DNA of 64,000 nt, from the NCBI RefSeq assembly GCF_963678635.1, contig NC_087070.1:44497467-44561466 (forward strand), written 5' to 3'. Under the pieces are notes generated by a model. The model was given only the letters and a program-made list of their open reading frames with translations. It ran no database searches and was not told where the DNA came from. Origin of the DNA: Symsagittifera roscoffensis. Taxonomy: Eukaryota > Xenacoelomorpha > Acoela > Convolutidae. Below are positions 42,361-53,984 of the stretch, piece after piece. Every line of letters starts with the position of its first letter. Position 1 is the first letter of the stretch. The position numbers were made by a program, and so were the translations under genes.

Positions 42361-45203
42361 AAATATTGATATTTCTCCAACTCCTTTTTCTAATAATCTC
42401 CGATCAGAACATAAATCCTTCTCCCCGCATAGGACCCCAAGACTTATTAGTACACATTATGATTGTGAAGAAAATGAACAAAAAACGCTACACAAATATG
42501 GAACAAATCAAGTATCACAATGCGGAACCACAGGCTATAGAAACTACAAATGTAATAGCGACACTACATTCAAAAGCCCGAGAAACAACAGTCATAGGAT
42601 ATAAATTTACAGCAACGTTTTCCGAAAAGAAAGTACATTGTTCACAAGTTTCAAACGTAAATAAAAACCGACTTGACCACGAATCATTCTACCAAAGTAA
42701 TATAGAACGACTTCTACATCTAAATCCCGATGATTGCAAAAACGAGCTACTCAGATTAAACATCACAAGAAATAAAAAACACCGACAGAAAAATAGTATA
42801 TTTTCAAGTCTTTGCCGATTCTGTAAAACAAGCACAACTTGAAAGATATCAAGGACATATAAAACTAGATGAAAAATTCCCATACAACGGCGCACACGGA
42901 AGATTAACTTATGACATACACGATAAGCACTGGATACCACACATTGGTATAAATAAACCATCAAACTGCAAAGCAGACACAAAAAATAAAGGATATCAAG
43001 AAATAATGTTTTTCGATTGGAAAATACAACTCGAAAAAATACAACTCACGTGCGATTTATCTGACAACACAATGATCTATCAAGGAATTAGACTACCTTG
43101 TAAAAACGATCAAGGTTATTGTGATCCTACAACACGGACACAAGCAACAATTGTTTGGTTCCCCGAAGACACATGTACAACATTTCAAGTAGCAAAAATA
43201 CACGCTCGAATGATAAAATTTCACGAAAAATATTTTATACAATCAATTCCATATGAACAAGTCCATCCATCACGAAAACAAAGTACTGATTTTCGAAATA
43301 TCCATAATATAGAAAGTAAATTAACACGTTTTCAAATATATCAAGAAACAGAAATCGCATGCAAATACAGAACCCCACTTCACAAAACACAATATTCTGA
43401 AATATTAGTTGAATACGAAAAAGGTTTCGACATGACCACTGGAAAAATAAAAATTGACCCTTATGCCACAGGTCATCCTCTAAACGAAGGAACATCATAC
43501 ATACCAGTTCATTTTCAAAAAAATACAGGTCAACCTGGTGGAGATTTAAAGCCCCAAGACGATCAAAGTACACGTTTACAAGAACACAAAACAAAGTAAT
43601 GAATTTAGAAATATTTATGATATAGAAAATAAATTAACACGTTTCCAAATCTATCAAGAAGCAGAATTTGCATGTAAATACAGAAATCCACTTTATAAAA
43701 CACAATACTCTGAAATACTTGTCGAATACGAAAAAGGTTTCGACATGACCACTGGAAAAATAAAATTTGAACCTTATGCCACAAGTCATCCTATAAATGA
43801 GGGGACATCATATATACCAGTTAACTTTCAAAAAAGTAATGGTCAACCTGGTGGACATCTAAAGCCACATGACACTAGAAGCACACGTTTACAAGAACTA
43901 TCACTAATGAATAATTCTTATTTTGGTAATATCCACTATGATATCCATTTAGATATGAAGTTAGAATACACGATTAGTCGAATTTTTCAAGAAATGTCAC
44001 TCTCCAAATTAGAAACACTTCACCAACTATGCGAATTAGAAAGGACACAAATCCTACAATCACTTGCACTAGCAGTGTTAAAAATACCCTACGCAGGATA
44101 TTTACTATCAGGAAATAGATCAAATTTTCTAGACTACGAAGGAAACATTTTATGGTTTTATACTTGTACCAAAAAAGTGTCACCACTATATGTTTTTGAA
44201 GATAAAAGATGCTATAAAAGAATCCCTATCTTTTATAAAAAATAAAGTACATTTTGTTGACACACTTTCAAGACGAACATATTTTTGGGATACCGCAGTC
44301 CCATGTGGATCAGAAAATAGCCACAATGTAGTACAATTGAACCCTGATGAAGATAAATATTATCTTCTTACCCCATACCCCACGTTAATGCAATCACTCA
44401 AAAAATTTTCACCCGAAAGCATCAGAGCTATTGCTCGTAACCCAAATATTGATTTACAATCAATTGGAATATATTCAAAATCCGATATCCAACACCACAT
44501 TAGAACACAACAATTCCAGGAATTATTAACACAAATGGACACTATACAAAGACAACCAATTGACCAAAACTTACACAAACTTGCCGAAACCGCAGGATTT
44601 GCAGATATCTATACACAAGATTATAGCGGATATTTTAAAGACATTAAAGACTATATATATCTAAACGGTGAAAAATACAGACCACAAGATATTTCACCTA
44701 TAAATATTTTTAGCTTTGTTACACTAAAAAATGAAATTCTCGATTTTCTAGGATGGCCCTATTACATCTTAGAAAAATTAACTATCCTATACGCAATGTT
44801 TAACTTTATAGGATTTCTTTTTTCACTTTTAAAAGGAGTTTATAGCACATGCGCTATACACACACAAGTAAATAGACAAGCAAGTGTAGCACGCATACTA
44901 TTTGCAGGATTTTTTGGAATTTTTTTATCATCATTTAACAAAATTCTTCTAGACGCACAAATCAAAGAATATAATACAAAAATAGCGACAACACAGAACA
45001 CATACAACGAAGAACATAATAACATAGAAGTAACACCTACAGCATCACAGTTGCCACCCCTACCATATAACCATCCATTATCTTTAGTCCCACGTAATTT
45101 CCGAAGCCTAGCAATAACACATAACCCAAATTTTAGACCAAACATATCGCAAAGTCCCATACAACATATAATGACACATCATTCACAAGATGATAATACA
45201 TAA
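42348..45203 (+). pseudogene. env: env fossil: chuvirus-like envelope glycoprotein (tentative)
   Basis: It starts with a signal peptide (MYILKILIFLQLLFLIIS). The ectodomain is Cys-containing (CKNDQGYCDPTT; TWFPEDTC-type) and later has the segments LCELERTQILQSLALAVLKI and AGYLLSGNRSNFLDYEGNIL, then YTCTKKVSPLYVFEDKRCYK. Near the C-terminus are hydrophobic segments (LTILYAMFNFIGFLFSLLKG; ARILFAGFFGIFLSSFN), the second or both acting as membrane anchor, and a Pro-rich cytoplasmic tail. The middle segments remind me of glycoproteins of jingchuviruses that some LTR elements have captured; this is from memory and needs a profile search. It is fossil, with a few breaks, and has an internal duplication of about 313 bp. 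Confidence 0.6.
43278..43898 (+). repeat. 313-bp tandem duplication inside the env fossil
   Basis: The two halves, 43278-43590 and 43591-43898, align at an offset of 313 bp, from ACAAAGTA to ACACGTTTACAAGAAC. They differ at a moderate number of sites, many silent or conservative (EKGFDMTTGKIK is kept in both). The divergence exceeds that between the LTRs. Confidence 0.7.
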
Positions 45204-47160
45204 GAACAAATTATAGAACAACCCATACCACCGCTTTTCAGTCTCAAAATAATAATTTTTTTGCCCACGATGAGCCGACAACTTGGATCCCTACACCGCT
45301 CAAACTCCCATCCAACCAACCTCAACACTCCAATCACAATAATCCCACTTTTTGCTTTCCCGCCACCCGATTTTCCAACTATTAATATAACATCAAGCAT
45401 GAATTCGGATACTAATTCAAATACTTCAGTTTTATACTCCATTTCACAACTTAATAACCCTAATATAGAAACCCTGACGAATTTGCAGACTCCGAACCAT
45501 CTCCATCCAATAATTTTCAAACCAACTCCTCAGTTTTTTCAAAGCCCCCTTTTCAACCGATCCCACTCAATAATCCACTCCCGTCCGTTTCTACTCCCTC
45601 TTATGCTTCACAAGTAACCCTAACCTATTCTCCATTTCATTCCGACCGATCATCTAATTCTCCCGATACTCCCCAAATCTCCCAAGAACTCGATAATTTT
45701 ATCACCCTACAACAACAGCTAATACACCCTAACACCCTCAATATAAATCAAATTTCATCCACAATAGAATCCTCAAACCCACCTACTCCTACACCCTCCT
45801 CAGCCTATACTGCATCGTTAGCACAATCATCCACATCCACCGAATCATCAAGTAGCAATCACCGAGCTTATCGCACTTTCAAAAGAAAATTCCCAAACCA
45901 TCCGTTCCCGACCAAACCAGGAACAGCCTGCGAGTATATTAATCATCCACACCACACCAACACGAAAGATTTTCTAGCAATCACCTTACCTTCATTCCCA
46001 CAATATACTTTAAACACACCTAACGACACTAACGACACACGTAGTTTTGTAGATGAACATGTTTTAATGCCTACACTTCATTGGACAACATATTACCATT
46101 TTACTAATCCCCTTTGCCTGCCATTATCTAATACTCATAACGATATAGAAAAGAATAAAGATATGCTGTATCGACTCACCACACCACTAACACATAGACA
46201 ATTTACTTATATAGGATATAAAAAATCACTAAAAACATTCACTGCACCCCGAGCTAACGAATTTACAATAGAATATTACGACCATAATATCATCCGAACT
46301 AATCAAGACCAATTTTTAGATGACGACCGCTTCGCTAACCCACAATTAACAGAAAAATTCTTCATCAAAACATCATATATATTCACACTCAATATTTTTG
46401 ATAGAAAATATGATCACATCATTTCTGAAGCACTAACTGATATGCAAGCTTACGAAAGTTTTAAAGAAAAATTTCAATTATTTTCACTAACCTTTCACTT
46501 CCTTGCACCACATGAACGCGATTTGCACTGTTCAAACGACATTATGTTACGCACTAAACAAACTCACACATATACATACTATCGCTTCATACAAAATCAT
46601 TTTGATCTACATACTCCATCAAGACAACCACACCATCGTTTTCAGTTTCTTAACTCGAAGTACACTTCACCAATTTTTCTAAATTTCACCTATTGCATCA
46701 AAATACTAACCTCCACGGCATCCTCCGCAATTATGACCCAATAACACAAATGTATATATTTTGTCCCATCACGAAGACCTTTAATGCCGAAGAATCCAGA
46801 CCCTTCCATATCCCACATGAATTTATCCAACCTATAGAAATCCCTATATTAGAATTTATTCACAATACTAAATACAATCACAAAATATATAATCTCATTC
46901 AGAACACACCTTATGACTTTGCAGTAGGCACCGAAGAACTAAAAACTATTAAAGCACTTCAATTGCTTTGGCCACTGCTCCAAACTAAAAACATCATTCG
47001 CATACTAGCAAAATTACTAAAAAATTCAGACATGATACACGACATCTTCCCCACGGTTTTTTCCCAGACGATTAACAGGTAAGTATAATTTACAAATATT
47101 CTTCCCTAATAAATTTAAGTTAATATTAACCATTATTTACTCATGTTTTTTTTTTAGATT
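45204..47160 (+). pseudogene. Extra 3' gene of the giant element, unknown function, with candidate intron
   Basis: A Pro/Ser/Asn-rich opening (45204 to about 46000) leads into an ordered-looking part (about 46010-47082). The ordered part has segments such as PTLHWTTYYHFTNPLCLPLS, YYDHNIIRTNQDQFLDDDRF and TSYIFTLNIFDRKYDHIISE, then a C-terminal part (NLHGILRNYDPITQMYIFCP; LLWPLLQTKNIIRILAKLL). I do not recognise it as any retroelement or viral family. It lies after env, where most gypsy elements have only the LTR. It ends at a consensus donor ACAG|GTAAGT, with a polypyrimidine-AG 79 bp later. It is fossil, broken at least once or twice. Confidence 0.5.
47079..47157 (+). other. Candidate short intron in the 3' gene of the giant element
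   Basis: The donor CAG|GTAAGT is at 47079 and the acceptor TTTTTTTTTTAG ends at 47157, 79 bp in all. Short spliced introns near the 3' end are known in some env-bearing LTR elements. The downstream exon is brief. Confidence 0.5.
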
Positions 47161-48688
47161 TTTAGTCTTCATATCACGATCATCTGCAAAAAACAGAAAA
47201 GAAAAATAAAAAAAAAAAACTTGTTAAAATTATTCTAAACTTCATTAATATTTTCCACAAGATAATCTGATAAAATTTATACCAAATGTAGTAAATTAAT
47301 TTATAAATTATTCCCCCATAAAGCAGTAAATTTAAATATGATGAAAATTTATAACTTTAAATTTCCCCCAAAAACACAAGCAGTAAAATTGAAATTCTAT
47401 GTAATAAATTGATAAAATGAAAATGCAGTACTAACCTTTTGATATTTTCATTCATTTGCACAGGAATTCTATCCAAACTCGCACAGCTCGCCCACGAAGA
47501 ATTGTTTAAATAATGAATTTCAGTTTCAAGTTTTCACACTCAACAACTCTAACACACGATAACTAGTTTCAAACTTTCCTTTAACCCGGTTGGAAAGGAA
47601 TTATATACTAAACCAAACCAACCAACGCAGCTTACTAAACACCACAAATCATAAAATAACAGCATGACTAAGAAAAGAAAACCAACGGTACCCAAACCGA
47701 ATTAACCCAGTTTAAAACTGGATAATTTATTCTTTTGAAGACTATTATAAAGTCTAAGAAAGAAGTAATAAAACACAAAAAAGTCGAAAAACAAACCCAT
47801 AACAAAAACAATTTGACTTTTGAAAAAAGGACACAACCAAAGGAACATAAGAAAGACCAACACAAACCCAACATAAAACGTTATCACATAACAGGACCTC
47901 TTAAAGAAACCGCACGAAATCATACTCCCATTCCTAGCCTAACCCACCAGAGAACGACGTCCTGGGCATGCTTATAGCCGGCCTAACCCACCGCGCTACA
48001 TCCACGCTTTGTGAGCACACTTCAATTTTTAATAAGAGGTACTCAAGGGTGAGTAACTCTTCAAAATAACCGAACTAAAACAAAATGCTTTTGTGAAAAC
48101 AACTAACTAAATTCATAATTAAAAAACTGAACTAATAAAAATTTTATAAAATGTAAATCATACCTTGCAGTATATAGATCAGCACACAACAACAAAGACG
48201 AACATCCAAAGACAAAATGACCCCACTACACTCGAACAAGAATGGCTAACCACAACCGATATGCCGTCCACAATCACAACTCAAAGGATTTAGAGTACGA
48301 CTTGACTTCGCAGAAAAGGACTTCATTGAACTAGACCAATGACCACCTCGATGTTCAAGTATACGTACAGATCCGAGTTACAAGGCATCCCCTCCACGCA
48401 CAATCTCCACGCCATTCCCAATCGAGGTTGAACAAAAAACAAGTTCTCTACATAATACAGAAAAACCCGTCATAGCAAACCATTTTGAAATCAGATTGAT
48501 TTCGTTGGGAAACACAGTCGTTGTCACAAGAATACACAACGATTGATGCCCCTAACTCCAGCGTCCTGGAACTTCTCTAACAAGAGGAACCGGACAAGAA
48601 TACGATGTTCGTCAAATACCAACGTTCATCATCCATCCTTTGAATTGCAGAAAGATAATTCTATAAAACTCTGTAAAACCCGGATGGG
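47161..48688 (+). other. 3' untranslated region of the giant element
   Basis: About 1.5 kb without a sustained coding frame except an unremarkable Lys-rich 80-codon ORF at 47735. Two similar words, 'GCAGTAAATTT' and 'GCAGTAAAATTG', lie near 47320-47390. A short purine-rich GGATGGG directly precedes the 3' LTR and is a weak polypurine tract. Confidence 0.45.
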
Positions 48689-49098
48689 TGGAACCTGATC
48701 TAAACTATATTTTATGATTGGATAAATTAGATATTTTACCACTGTAAAGTATTTAATATTAACCAATCATGATCCATCTAACTAACAACCCACTTATTTG
48801 TAAGTGCTGAAATTACTTGTAATTTCAGCACCAAAGAGATTTGAATTTAACTTAGAAAATAGTTGCCTCTCCAAGAGAACTTCAGCTGCCGCAATAAGCC
48901 AGTATACTCTAGATCTATTGAGCCTAGCAGATATTAGTTAAACACCGTGAGACTAGTAGATATAAGAGTAAGATTAGGATCGGTATTAGACTAAGAAGTT
49001 GCACGAATCTATCCGGCCGAAAATAAGATAGCGTGACGAGCAGACGGTGTACCCTATCCGAAATTACTCTATGAGTTAACCACATCGGACCTAACTCA
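48689..49098 (+). repeat. 3' LTR, 410 bp
   Basis: It aligns gaplessly with the 5' LTR with about 14 differences, all between roughly 48833 and 49032. The same hairpin is at 48804-48831. TTTT follows, matching TTTT before the 5' LTR. Confidence 0.9.
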
Positions 49099-50965
49099 TT
49101 TTGTTGAATGAAAAAAAAAACAATGTACAAAACGCGCGATAGAATGAGGGAATTCTTTGTTTGCTGCAAATACCTATAGAGATACCACCATTTTATTTAC
49201 TAATTTTTGTCTATTGTTTTGGTGGTTCTCATCTAAAACTTGAAGACTCCTTGTTTTAAAAAAAAGTGTACAAAAGATACGTTTTCTACATCATTTTTTT
49301 CAGATAACCTCTTTTTTCACAATTTTCCAGAGAAAAAAAGTTATGCGAAAAATGTCTTCCATACATAGCACCATATATGTTGCGACGTATGATTTGCATA
49401 GTGAAAATTTTTCATATCTTACCAACAGCTTGCATAACGATGAAAAATCATTTTGTTACTAATTTAAATTGCCCAAAAAGCTATTTTAAGGGTTTTCGAA
49501 ACAAATGTATGTGTGCGACGCATGATAAGCCATGCGTATAATGTGTATGGTTGCGCATTATTTTCTATGGTGGGCAACCCGGGTATATATATGTATATTT
49601 GTGGGGAGTCTTCTGTGTTGGCTCCAGACTATACTGAGGTCAGATAGAAGAAAAACTCATCAGATATAAAAAACGTTCGAATGGTGGTCGTATACTAATT
49701 AGTTAGTTAGTCGCATTTTAGCAACAGGGTACTTTTGTGGCCCTGTTTGTTCATTCGTTTTTTTATTAATTTTCTCAATTTGTTCTTTTTCAACGACTGC
49801 ATCTTCTCTATCATCGGTTGAAGCCTCATATCCAATCTCAGTCTCTAACCCCAACACTTTAATCATAATTGCTCTTAAATTTTGCGTGCTAAAATATTAT
49901 GCTTTTAAATTTTGAGTCCTAAAATATTATGCTTTTAAATTTTGAGTCCTGAAAGAACTTCGATGGGTACTCTGATAACACGCAAGAGCTGATTATCCTG
50001 TTGAGCAAACTGGTAAGACTATACCGGCGTTAGTTCTCTCGTGATCAATAAACTGCCAGACAGCTAGAACATGTGATTCTGCATTAGAAATTTCAGCGAT
50101 TAAATAAATTTCAGAGCTGAGAACAAGGATAAGACACAAAGAACACCCGAGAAGACTGTACGTGAGTACACAACCCTGCAAGCTGCGAAAAAGGATAGAG
50201 CTGAAAACAGTGGTCCAAACTATTCAAACAAATCAAAAGCCCAGAAAGCAAGGATGCTTTAAGTGTGAGTATTTCAGATATTTTGCAGGTGGCTGCAAGA
50301 GGTGACACCAGATTTTTTAGTTGTCGAGCAGCAAATAAAATGAAAGCGACCTTGATGTTTTGTTATATGCAGCTCTTAGCTTGTAATGCAAGACATGGTT
50401 TTTTTTGCTTTGAGAAGGCACAGATTGAGAGCAAGTTGTAAGTGGAAATTAAGATTAGAGACTATACCAAGATGATGTTAGGAGCTGCAATTTCCACGAT
50501 GAGCTATTTCTTTTTCACTATTGTGCAATCCTGATGAGTCTCACAGACTTTCTTTTCTCTAGTTTTAGAACCTCAAAGAATGCTCGTAGAATTTGTACCA
50601 TGTAAACGAAATTGAAATATTTGAGTCTGAATTTGGAATTCATAAAACATCTTTTCCAGGTAAACACAAACATCTCCCAAATTTTGCCATTCAGACTAAA
50701 ATTGAGCGAAGAGCGAAACAAACGATGAACTTTACATTAGACGGTTACACAAAAATACCTAATTACCACGCGCGCAGGGGCTAACTAATCTTGGAATATT
50801 TTTGTTCCTACTATCGAAGAAAGTGAGGAATATGTTTTCTCGCTCGGGGCTGTTATTTATACTCCCAATTACCAATTTTAGCAGAAAATTTGGACATAGT
50901 ATGGATCCACGTGGTATTTTTTGACTGCCGAGCAACCAGCACTCAGTAAAATGAGAAAATAATCG
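49099..50965. repeat. AT-rich DNA with a 30-bp tandem repeat
   Basis: A 30-bp unit (GCTTTTAAATTTTGAGTCCT plus AAAATATTAT) is present three times at about 49870-49955. Around 49380-49590, words built on GCGACG(T/C)ATGAT recur. No gene recognised; ORFs of 62-67 codons near 50000-50780 on both strands are unremarkable. Confidence 0.4.
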
Positions 50966-51660
50966 ATACTTTTAGAAAAATTATAATTAATTATAAGCGC
51001 CAACTTCAGATGTTTAAACGATTTATAATCTATTATAATGATAACATTTTTGGCGACAATTTAATGAATTAAAATCAATTATAATTGACTATAATTTTTC
51101 CGAAAATCTCTTATAATCTCTTATAATCTATTATAATCTATTATAATAGATTATAATCCCTTTTTCTAACAAAATATTATTTTACAAGAAAAATGAAATA
51201 TAATGGATTATAATTTAACTATTCTGCATGAAAACACAGTAAAAATCAGTATAAAGTAAGAAATCAGTAAAATAGGGGCGGATATGAGATTTTCTCGACG
51301 GGTGGAGGCGGATTTTCAAAAAGTTGCCAAAAAAAATTTCGACTTTTTGTTGGAAAAATTTCACCAAAAAATCGCGTTTTTTTTGGCGCGCGCTCCCACT
51401 CAAAATTAGTTTTTATTGGCACCAAAGGCCAAAATGTCTGTCGCCAAATATGGATATCTCAAAACAGTACAAAAAGGGAACCCTTTGGGTAGACAAGGGG
51501 TCGAATCCCTGAAAAAAGGCGTCCCCTTTAGTAACATTATAATCTACTTTTAATCGATTATAATCAATTTTTTTTGAAATTTATGGAGAGGGACAATAAA
51601 AATCCATTATAATCTATTATTGTTAGATTATAATATACAATATACAATATCTGAAAGCTG
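50966..51660. repeat. TTATAATC palindrome island split by hAT-like MITE copy 5
   Basis: Dense (T)TATAATC(G/T)ATTATAA words at 50980-51210 and 51538-51640 flank a partial MITE copy at 51277-51530. The MITE piece has AGGGGCGGATATGAGATTTTC, TTTTTTTGGCGCGCGCTC, TTTGGGTAGACAAGGGGTCG and AATCCCTGA. The layout suggests insertion of the MITE into the palindrome array. Confidence 0.55.
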
Positions 51661-51836
51661 TATATTTTTTACATTTGGACTTGACCTTCTTCCTGAGCCT
51701 GAAACCGGTTGCCTTGTTCAGCACTTTTGAAAAGCTGGCTTCAAAACGTAATGCTTCAAAGATTTGTCAGCCATTAGTCTCAACCTAGAATCCCTCGGAT
51801 TTAGGGATTAAATCTCTTACTGTTCGAGTCATTGGA

Positions 51837-52073
51837 TTGCGTATAATGTGTATCCGGGATGTAAATATGGAAACATTTTTTTATCAAAAAAGCCGATTAG
51901 TGAACTTAAAAATGATGAAAAAACTACAAAAAATGATCTCATTGGTGATGTATATGGTTGTGAAGGGACTCCTCCTGCATACAACTCTCGGTTCAAATCG
52001 CACTTGCGGTGAAATCTGCACTCTGAGCCATTGCAACATCGCCATCGCTAAAAATAAGCTCATGTCTAGGTGA
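51837..52073 (+). other. Exon-like stretch ending at a strong donor
   Basis: A frame open from 51837 reads a C-terminal part with several Cys (GSNRTCGEICTLSHCNIAIA) and ends at CTAG|GTGAGT (donor at about 52071). GC is higher than the surroundings from 51950 on. No family recognised and no partner exon seen. Confidence 0.25.
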
Positions 52074-52107
52074 GTTTTTGTTCAATCAATAAGCAGTCTC
52101 CGAGTTA

Positions 52108-53984
52108 ACGAAAATTACGGAATATTTGTGCTCGGGGTGGTCGGGGTTTTTTTTCTTCAGACAAATTTCAACTTTTCATTTAGCCATTTTTGACGGAATT
52201 TTTTATATCACTCGAAAGCTATTGTTGTTATTTGAAAATATATTTCACCTGTGGTAATTTTTCATAAAATTATGGGGGTTTAAGTATTGCCATTTTGGCC
52301 AATTTGGGACAATTAACGCGCAAAATATTTCGCGCTATTAACGCGTGGGCGGAGAAATAATCCGTCTTAAAATCGTTCCAAATTTTTTGGAAGAAGTTTT
52401 TTGCCATAATTGATTTGTTACAAGGAGCAAAATCTAGCCTTTTGTGTTTTATATGGCGTGTGGGGGGTTGATTATCATGAAAATTTTCAAATTTTAGAAA
52501 AAAACTTTTTTTCATTTTATTTTTTTACATTTAATTTTTTGATGTGATTACTGCTCAATAAAACCTTAAAAGGCAGTTGGAATATTCAGGGCTTCGCCCT
52601 GATACGAGCAGTCTTGTTTACTTTTTTTACTGAGTGCGGGAATTTTGCTTGCCATTGCTCAATTAAGTCTGATGGTTTTATTGCGCGTAAAATTCATGCG
52701 AAATTTCTCGCAATCATAATCGTTCCAAATTTGGATAAGGTAAGCTAATGAGGCATAATAACTCAAATCAAACTGCAGTCCTTTATACTTGATGTGGTCG
52801 TCAAAAATTTGTATTTTAGCCAGTTTTTATTTAGCAAAAGCTATTTTAGACGTGTTAAGGGGAAATCTGAATATTCAGGGCTTTGCTATGATATACGAGC
52901 AGCCTCGGTTTGCTTAAAAACAAATCCAAAACTAATTGTTTCGAAAAAAATGAAATGCAGCTCTGACTGTTCCAAACTAACTTGACGTCTGCTGTAACTT
53001 TCAAAAAAATCTTTCAACTGCTTCAAAACAATGAACCACTTTTAAAAATTCTTTTGTTTTTTTTATCCCCCGCGGTTTTTGATTTTTATACCACACGTTA
53101 TGTCGAATTTATAATAATTAAGTCAAAGGATTGATGACTTGTATAGTTTTCTATTTTCCTTGTTGGCCTGCCTGTTGGCATTTGCATCGGTAGTTATAGT
53201 GCATGTAAAAGATTGCAGTTATTTTGTTACCTTAATTATTTCTTTTGCAATAAGATGGTTTTTGCAGAGTTTTCAACAAAACAAAACTTGACCTATCTTT
53301 CCCCTAACGAGTCATCTATTTCGTTGAATAAGTGTATATAAATGTGAGTTGGTGTGCTTATTGACACGTGGCTTCGTTTTTACGCCCTCAATTTTGATTG
53401 CGCTTCAGTTTGTCCCAACCGCCAAACAGAAAAAGAAAAGTAGCGGGCGGTACTCATCCTTATTTGACGAGGACACTAAAAACGAGAGTGCTCGTATCAG
53501 GGCGAAGCCCTGTATGTTCAAGACTGCGTTTTTAAGTCTATGAAGCAGTAATTACGTGAAAAAATTAAATGTAATAGAATAAAACGAAATGTTTTTTTTT
53601 CGGTTAATTTGAGATTTTTTGTGAAAATCATCCCCCACGCGTCATATAAAGTACAAATGGATAAATTACGCTCCTAGTATCAAATCAGCTTCCTTTAATC
53701 ATTTTCGAAGGATTCCATCGAAGACGGATTAAATCTCAGCTTACGCGTTAATAGCGCGAAATGTATCGAGCGTTAATTGTCCCAAATTGCCCAAAATGGC
53801 AACCTTTAAACCCCATAACTTTACAAAAAGGGATCACATTTAAATTATTTCTTGAAATTTATTTTCAAAACTACAATAAATTTTGAATTATATATGAAAA
53901 GTTGTTAAAAATGGCTAGTTAGAAAGTCGAAAAGTGTCTGAAGTAGAAAAAAAACACACCGAGCATAACTATTTCGTTACTTTT
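52108..53984. repeat. Foldback element, copy 2 of the 26.97-kb family
   Basis: Arms of about 510 bp. The left (52108-52620) runs TTACGGAATATTTGTGCTCG, TTATGGGGGTTTAAG, TTGGGACAATTAACGCGC, ATATGGCGTGTGGGGG, GGGCTTCGCCCTGATACGAG; the right (53490-53984) is its inverse. The 0.87-kb centre differs from copy 1 and holds a TATA-like TATATAAATG (53335-53344) and a Lys/Ser-rich reading frame. No transposase. Confidence 0.7.
53386..53543 (+). CDS. Exon-like segment inside the foldback element
   Basis: After an acceptor-like CGCTTCAG the frame reads FVPTAKQKKKSSGRYSSLFD and EDTKNESARIRAKP, then passes into the foldback arm and stops at 53543. GC and codon choice resemble host exons such as the membrane-protein tail rather than the AT-rich arms. 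It may be a captured host gene piece. Function unknown. Confidence 0.3.

Larger units (their letters stand above)
30538..49098 (+). mobile_element. Giant Ty3/gypsy-type LTR retrotransposon fossil with env, 18.56 kb
   Basis: It is bounded by two 410-bp direct repeats (30538-30947, 48689-49098), both starting TGGAACC and ending TAACTCA, and flanked by a 4-bp duplication TTTT. Order from the left: LTR, primer-binding site, about 1.2-kb leader, upstream ORF, gag with capsid and zinc knuckle, protease-like piece, RT, RNase H, integrase with GPY/F-like end, spacer, Pro/Ser-rich ORF, envelope-glycoprotein region, and a further 3' gene with a candidate intron, LTR. The gene order PR-RT-RH-IN is that of Ty3/gypsy. 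At 18.6 kb it is two to three times the usual size for the family. It is broken in roughly ten or more places. The LTRs differ at about 14 of 410 sites (about 3.4%), so the insertion is neither brand-new nor ancient. Confidence 0.88.
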
